64,000 nucleotides of DNA from Siderastrea siderea (GCA_964030785.1 OZ034975.1:41333069-41397068); one strand, 5' to 3'; shown: positions 11,342 through 22,590, counted from the stretch's first letter. Notes: generated by a model not told the origin, from the sequence alone. Numbers and translations: made by a program.

Positions 11342-12126
11342 GTAAGTCTACTGTAAACGCTAATTCTTAAATGGCAGACGCGCGGAAATAGGTCTGGATC
11401 GACTACGTAGGGCCCAGGGTTTCAACTAAAATGGTTTGGAAGTGAGAGAGTTTATGATTTTTTATTCTTTATCATATTATAAGAGTACGCTTTTGACATC
11501 ACTGACCACAGTAGTATGCAGGACACAAGTCACAATGAAACTAGTAAATAAGACCTTGGTCACCAGGAGTCTCCCACAACATAGTTGATGCACTGGGTGG
11601 TATCAAACCGAAGCTTTTAAGCTTACAGAATCACTTCAACATGAAGCCTGTTTTGTTTTTTAGCTCTAAAAGAAGGTAGCATATATTGACTAGAATTGGC
11701 TAGTTCCGAGAGAGAATAGCAGTACTGTGTTCATGCCAAAGTATTTAACAACAGACGAATTCTTAAATCCGACTGCCCGTTCCAAAGTTGGGAGAGATGT
11801 AGCCTTTGTTCACCATTTCTTTGACCTGAAGGGAAGCCTCACTTGCCTCCTTTTGATGTAGTCGACCCAGTCCATTTCCGCGCTTTGGCTTTGCCAACGA
11901 AACTATTAGAAGGCAAAGCACGACGAAAGTAAAATCCGTATAGAATGTGGCTTCTCAATATAACTATCACCCCTAAAAAATTTCTGAAGCCAGTAAAGTA
12001 CGAATTTTCTGTAGCAGTCACAATAAAGATATAAAGGGCAAATTTTTGTGGTCACTGCCACTTACATTATTTATTAAATTCGATCGAAAACGTTTGGCGG
12101 GAACAGTATGCATGTTTCTTTTTCAG

Positions 12127-12445
12127 AATGAAATAGCAGTGGACGAAGTTACGCCAACTCGTGTTCCTCCAAGTGGTTCCACCCAGCAACTTACTCTGCA
12201 AAGCGACCCCGCGTACATGGACCTGAAAGAAGCAAGACCAACCAACCCAAAACAGCTAAGTCCATCTCAAGGAGCTGATTACGCACCTCTTAATCCAAGG
12301 ACACGTTCTTGGGAAGTAGCAAGAAATCAAGTGACAATAGAAAAGATCATTGGTAAAGGTGCTTTTGGTCAGGTTGCCAAGGGAACAGCAAAAGACCTTC
12401 CTGGAAGGCCTGGAAAGACTACGGTTGCCGTTAAAATGCTCAAAA
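12127..12445 (+). pseudogene. Juxtamembrane and kinase Gly-loop/VAVK exon
   Basis: A 319-nt exon, phase 0 in and phase 1 out, with a tttttcag acceptor and gtaaga donor at 12446. It encodes a proline-rich juxtamembrane stretch with YMDL and DYAPL, then RSWEVARNQVTIEKIIGKGA and FGQVAKG, the Gly-rich loop, then TVAVKML with the ATP-binding lysine. The frame is open and conserved in the manner of FGFR/VEGFR-like kinases. Confidence 0.85.
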
Positions 12446-12855
12446 GTAAGACACTTTTCTTTGGAACCGTTGTCTTGGGATGGATTGCAAATCCCAAAGT
12501 TAAAGGAATTGTAAACTCCGTTGAATAGAGGTTCGTTTTATCTATACGATACTTTACGTTACAATGTCGCACATGTGCCGCATCAATCTATTCCAAATGA
12601 GATTGACCAACATAAAAATGCCAGCTTTGTCGAAGCTATTTTAAAGTATTAAAATATTTTTCTGGTTTAAATTTGAGTTACGAACACCGTTTAACTGATA
12701 GACGGGATACAAGGCTTGTAGTCTAAAATTATTTCTTTTTTCTCTTGACCATAAGTTCGCCAAATAAATTGACAAACTTAGAAAGAGAGAAAAGGAAAAA
12801 AATACAGTCCGGAAAGCATGTCTAGCGTTATTATGTTTCTAACTGGTAATTTCAG

Positions 12856-12966
12856 CTAACGCTCCCGAGTCAGACAAGAAAGACTTGTTATCAGAACTTG
12901 AAGTGATGAAGGCGCTTAAACCTCATGCACCCGTCATTAAACTACTGGGATGTGCCACGGAATCGA
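12856..12966 (+). pseudogene. Kinase helix-C exon
   Basis: A 111-nt exon, phase 1 to phase 1. It encodes ESDKKDLLSELEVMKAL with the helix-C glutamate region, followed by VIKLLGCATES, the usual strand beta4-beta5 start. The acceptor is ggtaatttcag. The donor is gtgaag, weaker than the gtgagt/gtaagt used elsewhere in this gene, which may itself be decay. Confidence 0.8.
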
Positions 12967-13067
12967 GTGAAGTAATAACATAAATTAGTATGTGAGCATT
13001 TGTATGCTTTTTGTTTTTCGCGTGATAACCGTGCACACTTTGGACCTTGACCTATTCTTTCTATCAG

Positions 13068-13258
13068 AGCCACTGTTGGTGTTGATCTAGTATCTGCCTT
13101 ATGGGGATCTCCTGGGTTACTTGAGGAAGAGCCGTGGGTTAATTGGCAATTATTACAAAGACCCGGATATCAAACCACAAACCAGTCTGACGTCACAGCA
13201 GCTGATGAAGTTTGCTTGGCAAATCGCTGATGGGATGAGTTACCTCTCATCAAGATCT
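13068..13258 (+). pseudogene. Kinase hinge exon with in-frame TAG
   Basis: A 191-nt exon (acceptor tttctatcag, donor gtgagt at 13259), phase 1 in and phase 0 out. It encodes PLLVLI, then a TAG at 13088-13090, then YLPYGDLLGYLRKSRG, a kinase insert and QLMKFAWQIADGMSYLSSRS. In this family the position of the TAG is normally a glutamate of the hinge (LIEY), so a single G-to-T change explains it. The entry phase is fixed by both flanking exons, so the stop is in the true frame. Confidence 0.85.
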
Positions 13259-13399
13259 GTGAGTTCAAGCGTCTAATCTTGAACGTGAACCTTATATTAA
13301 ATTAATTCATTTTGCGTTGGGCTTAAAAGGAGTATATAACACGGAATGATGTCATATTTCCACATTTTCGACCACCAATTCAAAACATGGATTCACTGT

Positions 13400-14045
13400 A
13401 CACTCTACAGTCACCTTTTTGCAAAACCGGATAATTAAGGAAAAACGTTTAGTTTACATTTCTCAATGGAATTCCTTTGATATTAATTACACAATTTCGT
13501 GCTACGTACTCAACCTTCCAGTGGCTTTCCTGTCGTTTTGCTTGTACTGTTTGTCTTTGTCTTTTCAAATTACTTTCTTTAATGAAAAAAGAAAAATGGA
13601 ATTCCACCAAAACCTAATATCCGGGAACGTTTGTAGACCTGCATCTGTATCTGAATGAGGTAAACTAGCATTTAAGTCGAACGCTAGTGCTGTTGCTAAG
13701 ATTCGTAAATGTCATGTACGTTCACTGGTGAATGATGGATGCAAGGGCTGTTCCCTCTGCTCATCATAACTGTATGATTTTATCACTTTTTGCATCAACT
13801 TTTTAGTGATTACTATTCGATTATTATTCGACTATTATTCGATTATCAGATTATCAGATTAGAATTAGCAACTACTAGTTTATTAGATTAGTATCAGTTT
13901 CTTTAATAGTTCTATTACATTTTTGTTTCTATCTTAAGTTTTGTATATTGTTATTTTGTGTCCCCTAATTAGTATGGGATTATCCCAAGCTACATGGTTT
14001 GACACGTAAATAAAGTTTCTTACTTACTTACTTACTTACTTTACT
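13400..14045. repeat. Probable LINE 3' end with (TTAC)n tail in an intron
   Basis: No exon is seen. The stretch at about 13900-14040 ends AAATAAAGTTTCTTACTTAC with several TTAC units, the look of a non-LTR retrotransposon 3' end on the + strand. Upstream are repeated ATTATTCGATTATT-like blocks. Confidence 0.4.
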
Positions 14046-14132
14046 ATTTCATTTACGCGTTATGACGGCGACGTTGGCTGTACTGATCCTACGTTACCAA
14101 ACAACAACTCTTTTTCTGGTCGTTAATCGTAG

Positions 14133-14273
<141 letters not shown>

Positions 14274-14596
14274 TAAGGCAAATAAAATAACATATGGAGA
14301 GCATTGTTATCTTGCAATTTACACATGTAAAGAACCGAGGGTGCGTTCACTGGCAAGCCAGAAATAAGAATGCACAAAAGGTTGTTAGAAACTCGTCAGA
14401 TTGTTTTTTTTTCTTTTCGAGTTTCTAGAGTTATTTAACAGGAATAATTTGTGTCAGCAAAAGTTTGCAAATGCATAGTTTGAATGGACTTTTTTACTTT
14501 ATTGTCTTACGATGTCTCCCATTTTCTTTCCCTTCCCCCTCTGCACGAACAAATACCCAAAATATCTCACCACATTTAACTTCTAACGGTTTCTAG

Positions 14597-14668
14597 GGTC
14601 GCCTGCCAGTGAAGTGGACCGCACAAGTGAAGCGCTGTTGTACGGAAAATACACTACTAACGTTGACT
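14597..14668 (+). pseudogene. Kinase activation-segment exon with 2-nt insertion
   Basis: The exon follows ggtttctag and begins GRLPVKWTAQ. After GCACAAG two extra bases (within 14627-14629) shift the frame. Removing them in thought continues EALLYGKYTTNVD, as expected for subdomain VIII-IX. As it stands the frame reads VKRCC and is lost. The donor is gtacgt at 14669; a second GT at 14673 (gtacaa) would restore the phase to the next exon with one extra residue, so the exact junction is uncertain. Confidence 0.75.
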
Positions 14669-14711
14669 GTACGTACAAGCACGGCAGATACTCCCGCAAA
14701 TATATGTAAGG

Positions 14712-14849
14712 GTTAGACAATGAACGCGAGTGTTCTATGGGATATAGTGTCCCTAGCAAAGATAGAATGCCACGAGGCCGCAGGCTGAGTGGCATTCTAT
14801 CTTGCGAGGGACGCTATATCCCATAGGACACGAGCGTTCATTGTCTAAC
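14712..14849. mobile_element. Near-perfect 138-bp palindrome (MITE/snap-back)
   Basis: Arms of about 60 bp starting GTTAGACAATGAACGCGAG and ending with its complement surround a 15-bp loop. Just outside, CTTAGAACATGGTCACACCC at 14853 recurs inverted at 15701-15722, so the palindrome may be one end of a larger 1-kb element. Confidence 0.75.
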
Positions 14850-15444
14850 CGTCTTAGAACATGGTCACACCCACGAAGAGTTTTGTTTTTGCGTGCAGAT
14901 TGTATTTTTGCATTTTAATTTTTTAGTTCTCACCTTGAAATCACGTTGCTATTTTGTTTACGATATTTTCGCTGTTGTACGCATGCCTTTGAGGTGCAAT
15001 GTTTTAGAGTGCTTCACCGCGCGGTTTATCGCAGTTGGTATGTAAACAGCCATGAGCCAATTCAATACACGGAAATTTGGAACTCGAGGCAGTGATCGCC
15101 GCTAAAGATTTTCTAGATTTACACTGGTGAAAGCAGTCTTCGAGGCGCTGCAACCACCGACACCAGCAAGTGGGGAACCGCAGGAAACTCCAAGAGGCCA
15201 AATTAAGTCAAGTTCAAGTACAAAACTCGTAGTCTGGCATACACGGAGAAACAAGTCTGTCCTTCTGTTTCAATTAAGGTCTGAACAGTTCGTATTTCAT
15301 GTAAAATAATGGTTTTTCTTTCGATTTGCTTTTTGCTATGCTATTATACCGTAAGATTGCATTTTTTTTTTGTTAAAACGCAAAAATAATGAGTGTTTCT
15401 AGCCGTTGAAGCTGTTGATTTTATCGATTTAGTTGTAAATATTC

Positions 15445-15593
15445 ACAGAGAATTTGTGCATTCATTAGTAGTTTCTACTTAGTCATTAGTATGCTCTATA
15501 TAGAGCATACTAATGAGGCTTCCAAACAAAGGAAAACAATGCCTCATTAGTATGCTCTATATAGAACCACTAATGAATGCAGAAATTCTCTGT
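15445..15593. mobile_element. Palindromic MITE with inner perfect palindrome
   Basis: The outer arms are ACAGAGAATTTGTGCATTCA and its near complement. Inside, CATTAGTATGCTCTATATAG is a second palindrome, and its core is copied again at 15542-15563. There is no coding content. Confidence 0.65.
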
Positions 15594-16150
15594 AATTTTA
15601 CCCCGCAATTTCCCTGTGCTTCAAAGCCCCCGCCACTTTACATAATTTAAGACAGTTTATGGAATATAGAGCGTCGAAATGCTGGACACTGATTGGCTGA
15701 GTGGGTGTGACCATGTTCTAAGTGTTGTTCCTTGCCTTCGTTTTGTGTCCCAGTACATGAAACTTTGCACCAAATTGTCCCTTGATGACCCTACTCTGCA
15801 CTTCTCGATTAAACGCCGGGTATCAAAGAGGGAATTGTAAAGAAGACCCACAAACGTTTATTTCTTGTATAACAAACTTAAGATTTAAGTAATGTTTAAT
15901 AAACGAGCAGGAGTGCTTTATCAAGTTTAAAACACGAGGCGAAGCCGAGTGTTTTAGACTTGAGAAAGCACGAACTGCGAGTTTATTGAACGGCTTCAAA
16001 GACATTCCTAGATAAGCGTGTCCCAATAGAGTTCATAACATCGATGCTTTTGTGGACGTTGGAAATTAGCATACGAAAAAAATATTACGTCGAAAATTAG
16101 TATGCAAGAAAATCAAATCTCACACGTGTTTTGAACTGAACGAAGAGGAC

Positions 16151-16460
16151 ATGGCGTCCTCTTCCAGGGCTTTTCGGAAGCCTAAAAATGCCGAGGAAGA
16201 GAGGAAAATCGAGTTTTGCGCAACACCACCAGGTTAGTAATATTTTAGGCCCCCCTGAAAATTTGGAGACTACGGGCAAAGCGTCAAACGCAGAGGTTAT
16301 GGGAAACGACATGGAGTCGCTTCTGCCAGCTGATCTAAATTTCGAAATTTCAGATGATGTATTGTCTAATATGCCTTTACCAGATTACGGTAGTAATGTA
16401 ATACAGAATTTTTCTGGATCTGTATTTAACAACTGTACTATTAATTTTGTACAAAAGTAA
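16151..16460 (+). mobile_element. Probable Crypton-like (DUF3504) ORF remnant
   Basis: A start at 16151 reads MASSSRAFRKPKNAEEE and stops soon after. In another frame, 16188-16460 ends NFSGSVFNNCTINFVQK. Both ends resemble, from memory of the family, the first and last parts of cnidarian KIAA1958/Crypton-type tyrosine recombinase ORFs; the central recombinase is absent. It could be an internally deleted copy, perhaps with an intron at CCACCAG/GTTAGT. The identification is tentative. Confidence 0.4.
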
Positions 16461-16549
16461 ATTTACTGTGTGTGTAAATTAAAGAACATTAAATATTCAC
16501 CCACCATTTGTTGTTTCAGTTGATGTGTTGATAATTAATATTCATAAAT

Positions 16550-16631
16550 CACGTGCAGTGACTTTATATCTGATAAAACACCGCATACTAATAAGGAAGA
16601 GGTTTTTATCAACATAAAGTCAATGCACGTG
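16550..16631. repeat. 82-bp hairpin
   Basis: CACGTGCAGTGACTTTATAT and its near complement at the right edge (ending GCACGTG) face each other around a short centre with TGATAAAA/TTTTTATCA. It probably belongs to the same composite repeat as the Crypton-like remnant just to the left. Confidence 0.55.
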
Positions 16632-17403
16632 ACGTATTATCGATCATTTCATAGGTTAATGGGCTTATGAATTATTAATGAGTTTTTGAAGGGCAAGATA
16701 CACGGCTGCCAAGAAAAACGAAAAGTAATCCTTTCTTAAAAAATGGCAGACCAAAATAAACTGCTGATTCAAACAAAGGCCGGGTCCACCATGCCAAGTT
16801 TCAAATAAACGCCGGGGGCGTTTAATTGAGAAAATACGGTACTTAACAAACAATGGGACAATCCATGGACGGAAAAGGGTGGGCGTCATTAGAGTGTTAC
16901 CATGGGTAGCGACAGCCCCAGTCACGTCTTGTTATGTAATCTGGGAATAAGCGCTAATCTGGTGTCTGGCCGCCACGGCAATCGCATTATGAAACCACAA
17001 ATTTGTAACTTAACCAGTTGTTGTTGTAAATATATTGTGGTGTATTATAACAAACTTAACCATACTTTCAATTAAAAAAAAAAAACGAAACAAAAACAGT
17101 CAATAGAGAAAAGATGCAGTAGGGCATTGTTGTTCAACAGCCTGTCATCACGGCTTCCTCGTGAAAGTTAACGAAGATGTCTTTTTCTCCTGATGAAAAG
17201 CTGTACCACGAAGGCCACAGTAAAAATGTAGAAAAAAAAAACAGATTATATAGAAAGACTCATCTTTGGCCGTCAAACTAAATTCATAATAATACTAGCA
17301 CTGGGTTAGCTTAACGCTGTATTGAAGTACCGGTCCTAGAATTTGAAGCATTAATTTATACTTTGTATCGTAAATTCAAGGTAAACGCTCTTTCGTTGTA
17401 CAG

Positions 17404-17444
17404 GTGGAGTTATAGTGTTCTCCTTTACGAGATTTTCACAATAG
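17404..17444 (+). pseudogene. Short kinase exon WSY..LYEIFTIG
   Basis: A 41-nt exon after gttgtacag with donor gtaagt at 17445. It encodes WSYSVLLYEIFTI with the conserved helix-F tryptophan, and ends in phase 1. The first bases GT do not fit the phase of the preceding exon's best donor. Glycine of the usual WSYG is serine here. Confidence 0.7.
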
Positions 17445-17517
17445 GTAAGTTTATAAGTGAGATAATATTTCTTGCAGCCTACTTTTGGGTCTTCTGGGAG
17501 CGGATGGGGAGGGAAAA

Positions 17518-17720
17518 TTGTACTTTATTTAAACAATAGAGTTCTCCTGTCGAAGGCACTATCGTCTGATAAGTTGCATGAGGAAATTTGATGTTCACAA
17601 CAAATATTAGCCCGAGAACGTAGTTCGTGGGCTTATATGAAGTTTGAACATCAAATTTCCGAGGGAACCTATCACAAATAGGGCCTGAGACAGAAGAACT
17701 CTATTGCTTTTATTGTACAA
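17518..17720. mobile_element. 203-bp MITE with about 33-bp inverted ends
   Basis: The ends TTGTACTTTATTTAAACAAT and complement, with AGAACTCTATTG facing CAATAGAGTTCT, enclose a second inverted pair (GAAATTTGATGTTCA). No frame is present. Confidence 0.7.
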
Positions 17721-18279
17721 CGCTAAATTTTGAGCAAAAATTGCCAAAACGGGCACTATGCGCTGATAGGCGCCCGCTGAGGAGAGGCACTATGGAGTCA
17801 CCTGATCGATTTTCACTAACGGGAGCACGCCAAAATTTAAGGTTGATCTACAATTTTTTTTATATATCGCAACCTTTTGTCTCCATCCCATATCTTGATT
17901 TAACATACTTAACCTTCTTAGTCTTTATAAGCTTGATGCTAAAAAGTTCGATTCAATTTTTTTTTCGCAGCTGCAATTACAAAGCCTCAAAAGTTAAATA
18001 AAATGTATCAAAGCCAATAAAAGTAAACAAAATGATCTGAAAGCATAAACCAAGAAAGTATACGATTCTCACTTACACGCTATTGAACAAGAAGGGCAAC
18101 GGGGTTTATGCAGGGGCTTATGCTTCCAAAACTTGACTTCGATGGTGCATCCAATCTAATCCACTGTGATCGGAAACAGAGATAGATAAACAAAATGCAA
18201 GATTATAATGTTGATGCTCCTTTCAAACGAAGTAGTTGTTACGATGACGTACAATTTCAAAGTCTGCTCTCTCTTTCAG

Positions 18280-18376
18280 GTGGCTCACCATATCCACGGG
18301 TGGATGGCAAGAAAATTGCAAACTTGCTTCAGGAAGGATACAGGATGCCTAAACCACAACACGTGGATGATGAGTT
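18280..18376 (+). pseudogene. Kinase subdomain X exon
   Basis: A 97-nt exon, phase 1 in and phase 2 out. It encodes GSPYPRVDGKKIANLLQEGY followed by RMPKPQHVDDEL, typical of the C-lobe of FGFR-like kinases. The acceptor is ctctttcag. The donor is the GTAAAT inside TTGTAAAT; read through, the same bases give a TAA. Confidence 0.85.
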
Positions 18377-18559
18377 GTAAATAACGTTTTGTTCACAAGA
18401 TAACTCTTAAGTTGTTTCGTGTCTGTCAATTAGCCTACGATGATGAAAAGAAAAAAACTTCATTTCTTTGTCTCTTATCTCATTTAAATCATCGCGCGTC
18501 GCGCGCGCGTGACATTCAGAAATCATGGCATATAAGTCCCAAAAACAAGTGTACAAACA

Positions 18560-19049
18560 GTAATAAAATGTCTTCCATACTACCTAAATACAGCCGCAAG
18601 GCTAACTGTTAGAGCAAAAAAGTCGGCTCACATCACTCCAGTTTTGAAGAGTTTACACTGGCTTCCGGTGAAAGAAAGAATTATTTTTAAAATTCTCCTG
18701 GTCACGTACAAAATCCTCCATGGCTTTGCTCCAGCCTATTTAAATGAGCTGCTACTTAACTACACGCCTCATCGTTTACCACGATCAAGTAGCTTAAACC
18801 TACTGTCTATTCCAAAGACTAAAACGGTTACCTATGGAGACAGATCCTTCTCATTCATTGCATCAAAGCTCTGGAATGACTTGCCCATTATAATCAAACA
18901 GTGTTCCACAGTTGACTCTTTCAAACTGAGATTAAAACTCTTCTTTTTAACAGTGTCTATGGTTGGATTAGGTAAATAACTTATTGTAAAAAGCATTGAG
19001 ACTTCCATACCTTGTAAAATGCGTTTTTAAGCACCTTCTTCTTCTTCTT

Positions 19050-19126
<77 letters not shown>

Positions 19127-19140
19127 TATTATTATTATTA
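18560..19140 (+). mobile_element. LINE (CR1/L2-type) 3' end fragment
   Basis: The frame from about 18567 to 18979 encodes NTAARLTVRAKKSAHITPVL then SLHWLPVKERIIFKILLVTY, with APAYL and WNDLP further on. This is the well-known C-terminal end of CR1/L2-like reverse transcriptase ORFs. It is cut at the 5' side and followed by a (TTC)n(TTA)n microsatellite at 19032-19140, consistent with the 3' tail. It lies in a kinase-gene intron in the same orientation. Confidence 0.75.
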
Positions 19141-19243
19141 CCTGCCTCGATTAGCTTCGCTATTTGTCGGTAGTCTGTATTTGTAATATATTGATTTTTT
19201 CTTGTAAATAAAGTTTTTGTTGTTGTTGACTTTTTTGTCTCAG

Positions 19244-19371
19244 ATATCAAACGATGATGTGCTGGCAGAATGATCCTGAAGTAAGACCAACATTTGCTGA
19301 TCTGAGAAACAAACTGAAGGAAATGGAGAACCACCATAGGCTGCGTCTCTGTAGCAGCAAACATTTATTTC
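19244..19371 (+). pseudogene. Kinase subdomain XI exon
   Basis: A 128-nt exon, phase 2 in and phase 1 out (acceptor tttgtctcag, donor gtaaga at 19372). It encodes YQTMMCWQNDPEVRPTFADL with the conserved CW and RPTF arginine, then the end of the kinase domain. One residue appears to be missing before CW compared with the usual spacing (Y-x-I-M-x-x-C-W). Confidence 0.85.
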
Positions 19372-19819
19372 GTAAGAGTGACTGTATTTAATGCTTATTG
19401 GCAATAACATAATAGGTTTGAGAAACACGATTGACAACAAATGACGCAATTTCTTGAGACAATTTCAAGGGAAGAAATGTGTTAAAGGATATTCAAATGC
19501 TTCACTATGTGAACTATAGAAGCACTCGCTGTAATTTGTTGATAGTATGCATCCGCCAAAGGAGTGATTTCTATTAACGCTAAATGCAATTGCTAAATTT
19601 CTAACTACTCAATGCTCTCGGCAGTGCTTTGAATTTAGGACGATCTATAAAAATTGCCAGCTCAAAAATAGCCTATTGTTTCAAATGCAACAATATCCTG
19701 GTTGATTTTTCAACTAATAAGGAATAGTAATTTGCCTTGCTTGGCTCTGGTTGTATCGTTTTCAAGCAAAGTTCTGATTGGCTTATTACGTTTTTTCCGT
19801 TTCCTGTGATTATTCCCAC

Positions 19820-20110
19820 ATTAATCGTATCTATAACAAAATGCTCGACTGTGATTGGTTCTCCGTGCGCCTATTTAAGACGTAATTGGTGCGTGATCAC
19901 TTGGGTGTCCAATTACAGCTGTCCAATTTGAACTTTTCGTAATTGGATAGCTGTAATCGGAAACTGCGTTGCGCGCACGTCAATCAGGTGCACTGAAATG
20001 GGTTCTTTTTAGAGCTGTTTCTCCACTGCTTGCTAAACTGATATTAAAAATATATCCCCGAAGGGCACGTAGATTTTCTAATCTCGCAGTTTGTTATAGA
20101 TACGATTAAT
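19820..20110. mobile_element. MITE with 21-bp perfect inverted repeat
   Basis: TTAATCGTATCTATAACAAA at 19821-19840 is exactly complementary to the bases at 20090-20109, with one further pair on the outside. A second inverted pair (CCAATTACAGCT) lies inside. It sits in the last intron of the kinase gene. Confidence 0.6.
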
Positions 20111-20302
20111 TGGTAACTGGACTTTGTGCTCGTAATTTCAAATCGCCATCGCGTGATTCAAAATTACTTGCCCGATTACTCCCTGAATTGTACTCCGTTC
20201 AGTCCAATTGCCATTGCTTAACTGCCTTAGTTAGGCTTCAATGACAAAAGCTCCGTAAAAAAACTAACCATTTTTCTCATGCCCTTCTTTTTCTCTTTGC
20301 AG

Positions 20303-20328
20303 AGGTTAATCAATATGAAAATATATGA
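20303..20328 (+). pseudogene. Terminal exon of the kinase gene
   Basis: The acceptor ctctttgcag opens an exon that continues phase 1 and encodes QVNQYENI followed by TGA at 20326-20328. The YENI motif is of the kind recognised by SH2 domains (Grb2 prefers Y-x-N). Confidence 0.7.
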
Positions 20329-20953
20329 CAAGCAGCTTTATGAAATTGTTGAAGATTTGGTGTTGTGAAAGAAAGGTCATTTAGGGATGCACCGCCGGGT
20401 GGCTATGAACCCATAATCCACTGAGCATTTGAGATGTATCTGTACAGAAATATTAAGCTATGAAGCTAGAAATTCCACAGTTGGTGTTGAAAAGAGGGAC
20501 TTTAGAATTGCAGAAGTAGTTGTATTTCAATTTATGGTCAGATCAGACCATGAATCAATCATCAATGAACTTAACCAATACCTTTTGTAGTTATGTTAAC
20601 CCTATTCAGACAAGGGGAAATCTGCCCGCACGGGCTTTCACCATTTATATATACACATATTTGTTTTTTCAAATACGTAAGCGAAAGCTGCCAACCGCTC
20701 TGGCTGAAATTTATATAGCAACAATTTGGTATTTTATTAATTTATTTTATTAATTTCCTGTTTTTAATGAAAACTATACCTTTTGAGGTTACTTTTACAT
20801 TCTTGGATTATTAAAGCATTCTTTTTCTCTAGAAGAAATACTAACGCTAGAACATGACGTTTCGGCGTCATCCTGTCGCCATTATCAAATGCAAATTATG
20901 GAGTTTCGAATTCAGAATATACAGCAGTTGAAGTGTGAAAAAGAAAATGAATA

Positions 20954-21205
20954 ATAAGAAAAGATGGAATAATCATCACGTCGCGAGCGTGGGACAAAGA
21001 AAAAATCTGAGTCCCCGACGGCAGTCGAACCCATGACCTTCCGTACACAGTAAATATGACCTATGCTCGCCACGAGTCTCCCAGTAGCTCAGTGGTTAGA
21101 GCGTCTGACCGGTGTACGGAAGGTCATGGTTCGATTCCCGTCGGGGACTCAGATTTTTTCTTTCTCCCATGCTCACGACATGATGATTATTCCATCTTTT
21201 CTTAT
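20954..21205. mobile_element. Fold-back pair of tRNA-derived SINEs
   Basis: The right part at 21076-21150 is tRNA-like: an A box TAGCTCAGTGG at 21085-21095 and a B box GGTTCGATTCC at 21128-21138. The left arm carries the complement of the right half (GAGTCCCCGACGGCAGTCGA), and the two arms also share flanks up to AAGATGGAATAATCATCA. Two copies therefore sit head to head as a palindrome of about 250 bp. The tRNA-like part lacks a clean acceptor stem and anticodon arm, so a functional tRNA is unlikely. Confidence 0.7.
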
Positions 21206-21501
21206 TTCTTCTCCGAGCTTAAAAGTCATCATCTTTCTTTATTTATCAAAATGAATAATGTCAGTCAATTAGAACAATGTCAGCTAATTAAACAGTTTCG
21301 CGCGGATAGAGTCTGTCTGCGAGTTCAAAGTTGGTCTCCTTCCCTTGATCAATAGCATTTCATAAATCAGGCGTTCCAACTTTCCTTTGCATTTTTTCAG
21401 GATGTTAAATTGTTCGTGCATATTTGGTCGGTCGAGGTTGTGACTTCTTTTGTTATTTTATTCGTTGTGTTTACCCTTGCCATTTTGTGTGGTTTTGAGA
21501 A

Positions 21502-22303
21502 GTCCTAGAAAAATGAAGAAAACCAAAATGGCGGAACCAAGATGGCCGCTATTTGGAAATCATGAGATCATTTCTACATCATCTGACGTCATCAACTCAT
21601 GTTTCAGAAATCAATGGAAACAATTTTGGACGTCATAGGGAATTAATACTGTCTCCCATCCTAAAAGACGAAAGGAAAAAAATCGCCCGGTCCGCAAAGC
21701 GCATCAGCGGAAATTTGTTAGTTATTATTCCCTTGCTTCGAATAAAAAGGTGCTAGAATAGGATAGTATTTTGATTGATAGTTCAATTCTTTTTCAAAAA
21801 ATTATATTACGAAACTAACAAAAATATGACACAAGCAGTGAATTTTAACTGTCCTTGAAAAATGAAGAAAACTAAGATGGCGGAACCAAGATGGCCGCTG
21901 TTTGGAAATCATGAGATCATTCCTACATCATCTGACGTCATCAACTCATGTTCCAGAAATCAATGGAAATGAATAGGTACATCTCACATAGCATAGATAT
22001 CCACGATCTTTTAGAAAAACAAGACAAGAAAATATGTACTAAAGTTATGGGCTCAGCGGGTCACCCGCTGTATAACATGTTGCCCGAGGTTAAGAACACC
22101 AAATACGAGCTTAGAAGAAAGTCGGCCGTGAAACCTAAAATAAACACGAAGTGCTTCATGAGCTCTTTTATTAACCGCCTTACTTTTAAATACAAGTTAG
22201 CTGATTTATTTCATTAGAATAATAGTGTTAGTTCATGTAATGTAGCTTGCTTTTTACCATCAATTTTTGTAACATAGGATGTGTTTATCTTATGAAATAA
22301 AGA

Positions 22304-22355
<52 letters not shown>

Positions 22356-22590
22356 TTTGGACGTCATAGGGAATTCATACTCTGTCTCGCATCCTAAAAG
22401 ACCAAAGGGAAAAAATCGCCCGGTCTGAAAAGCGCATCAGCAGAAATTTGTTTGTTATTGTTCCCTTGCTTCGAATAAAATGGTGCTAGAATAGAGTAGT
22501 ATTTTGATTTATAATTCAATTATTTTTCACAGAATTATATAACGAAACTAACAAAAATATGACGCAAACAATGGATTTAACTGCAAGTTT
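21502..22590. repeat. Tandem duplication, 350-bp unit, second copy interrupted
   Basis: Unit 1 is 21502-21851; unit 2 starts at 21852 (GAAAAATGAAGAAAAC, ATGGCGGAACCAAGATGGCC) and resumes after an insertion at 22353 (AATTTTGGACGTCATAGG), running to about 22590. The copies differ by scattered base changes. The short frames here are not coding. Confidence 0.85.
21970..22352 (+). mobile_element. LINE 3' end inserted in the second repeat unit
   Basis: The 383-bp insertion encodes in its first part a C-terminal LINE peptide (KVMGSAGHPLYNMLPEVKNT, ending FHstop at 22217), then a 3' UTR with AAATAAAG near 22294 and an (ATT)n tail that ends at the insertion edge. It is a 5'-truncated non-LTR retrotransposon copy on the + strand. 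Because unit 1 lacks it, it arrived after the tandem duplication. Confidence 0.75.

Noticed and set aside
18981..19364. Lysine/asparagine-rich frame on the - strand
   Set aside because: It runs through the (TTC)n(TTA)n tail of a LINE and the reverse of a kinase exon.
21076..21150. Functional tRNA gene
   Set aside because: A and B boxes are good, but the acceptor stem has a bulge and the anticodon arm does not fold normally; the SINE-like repeat context explains it better.
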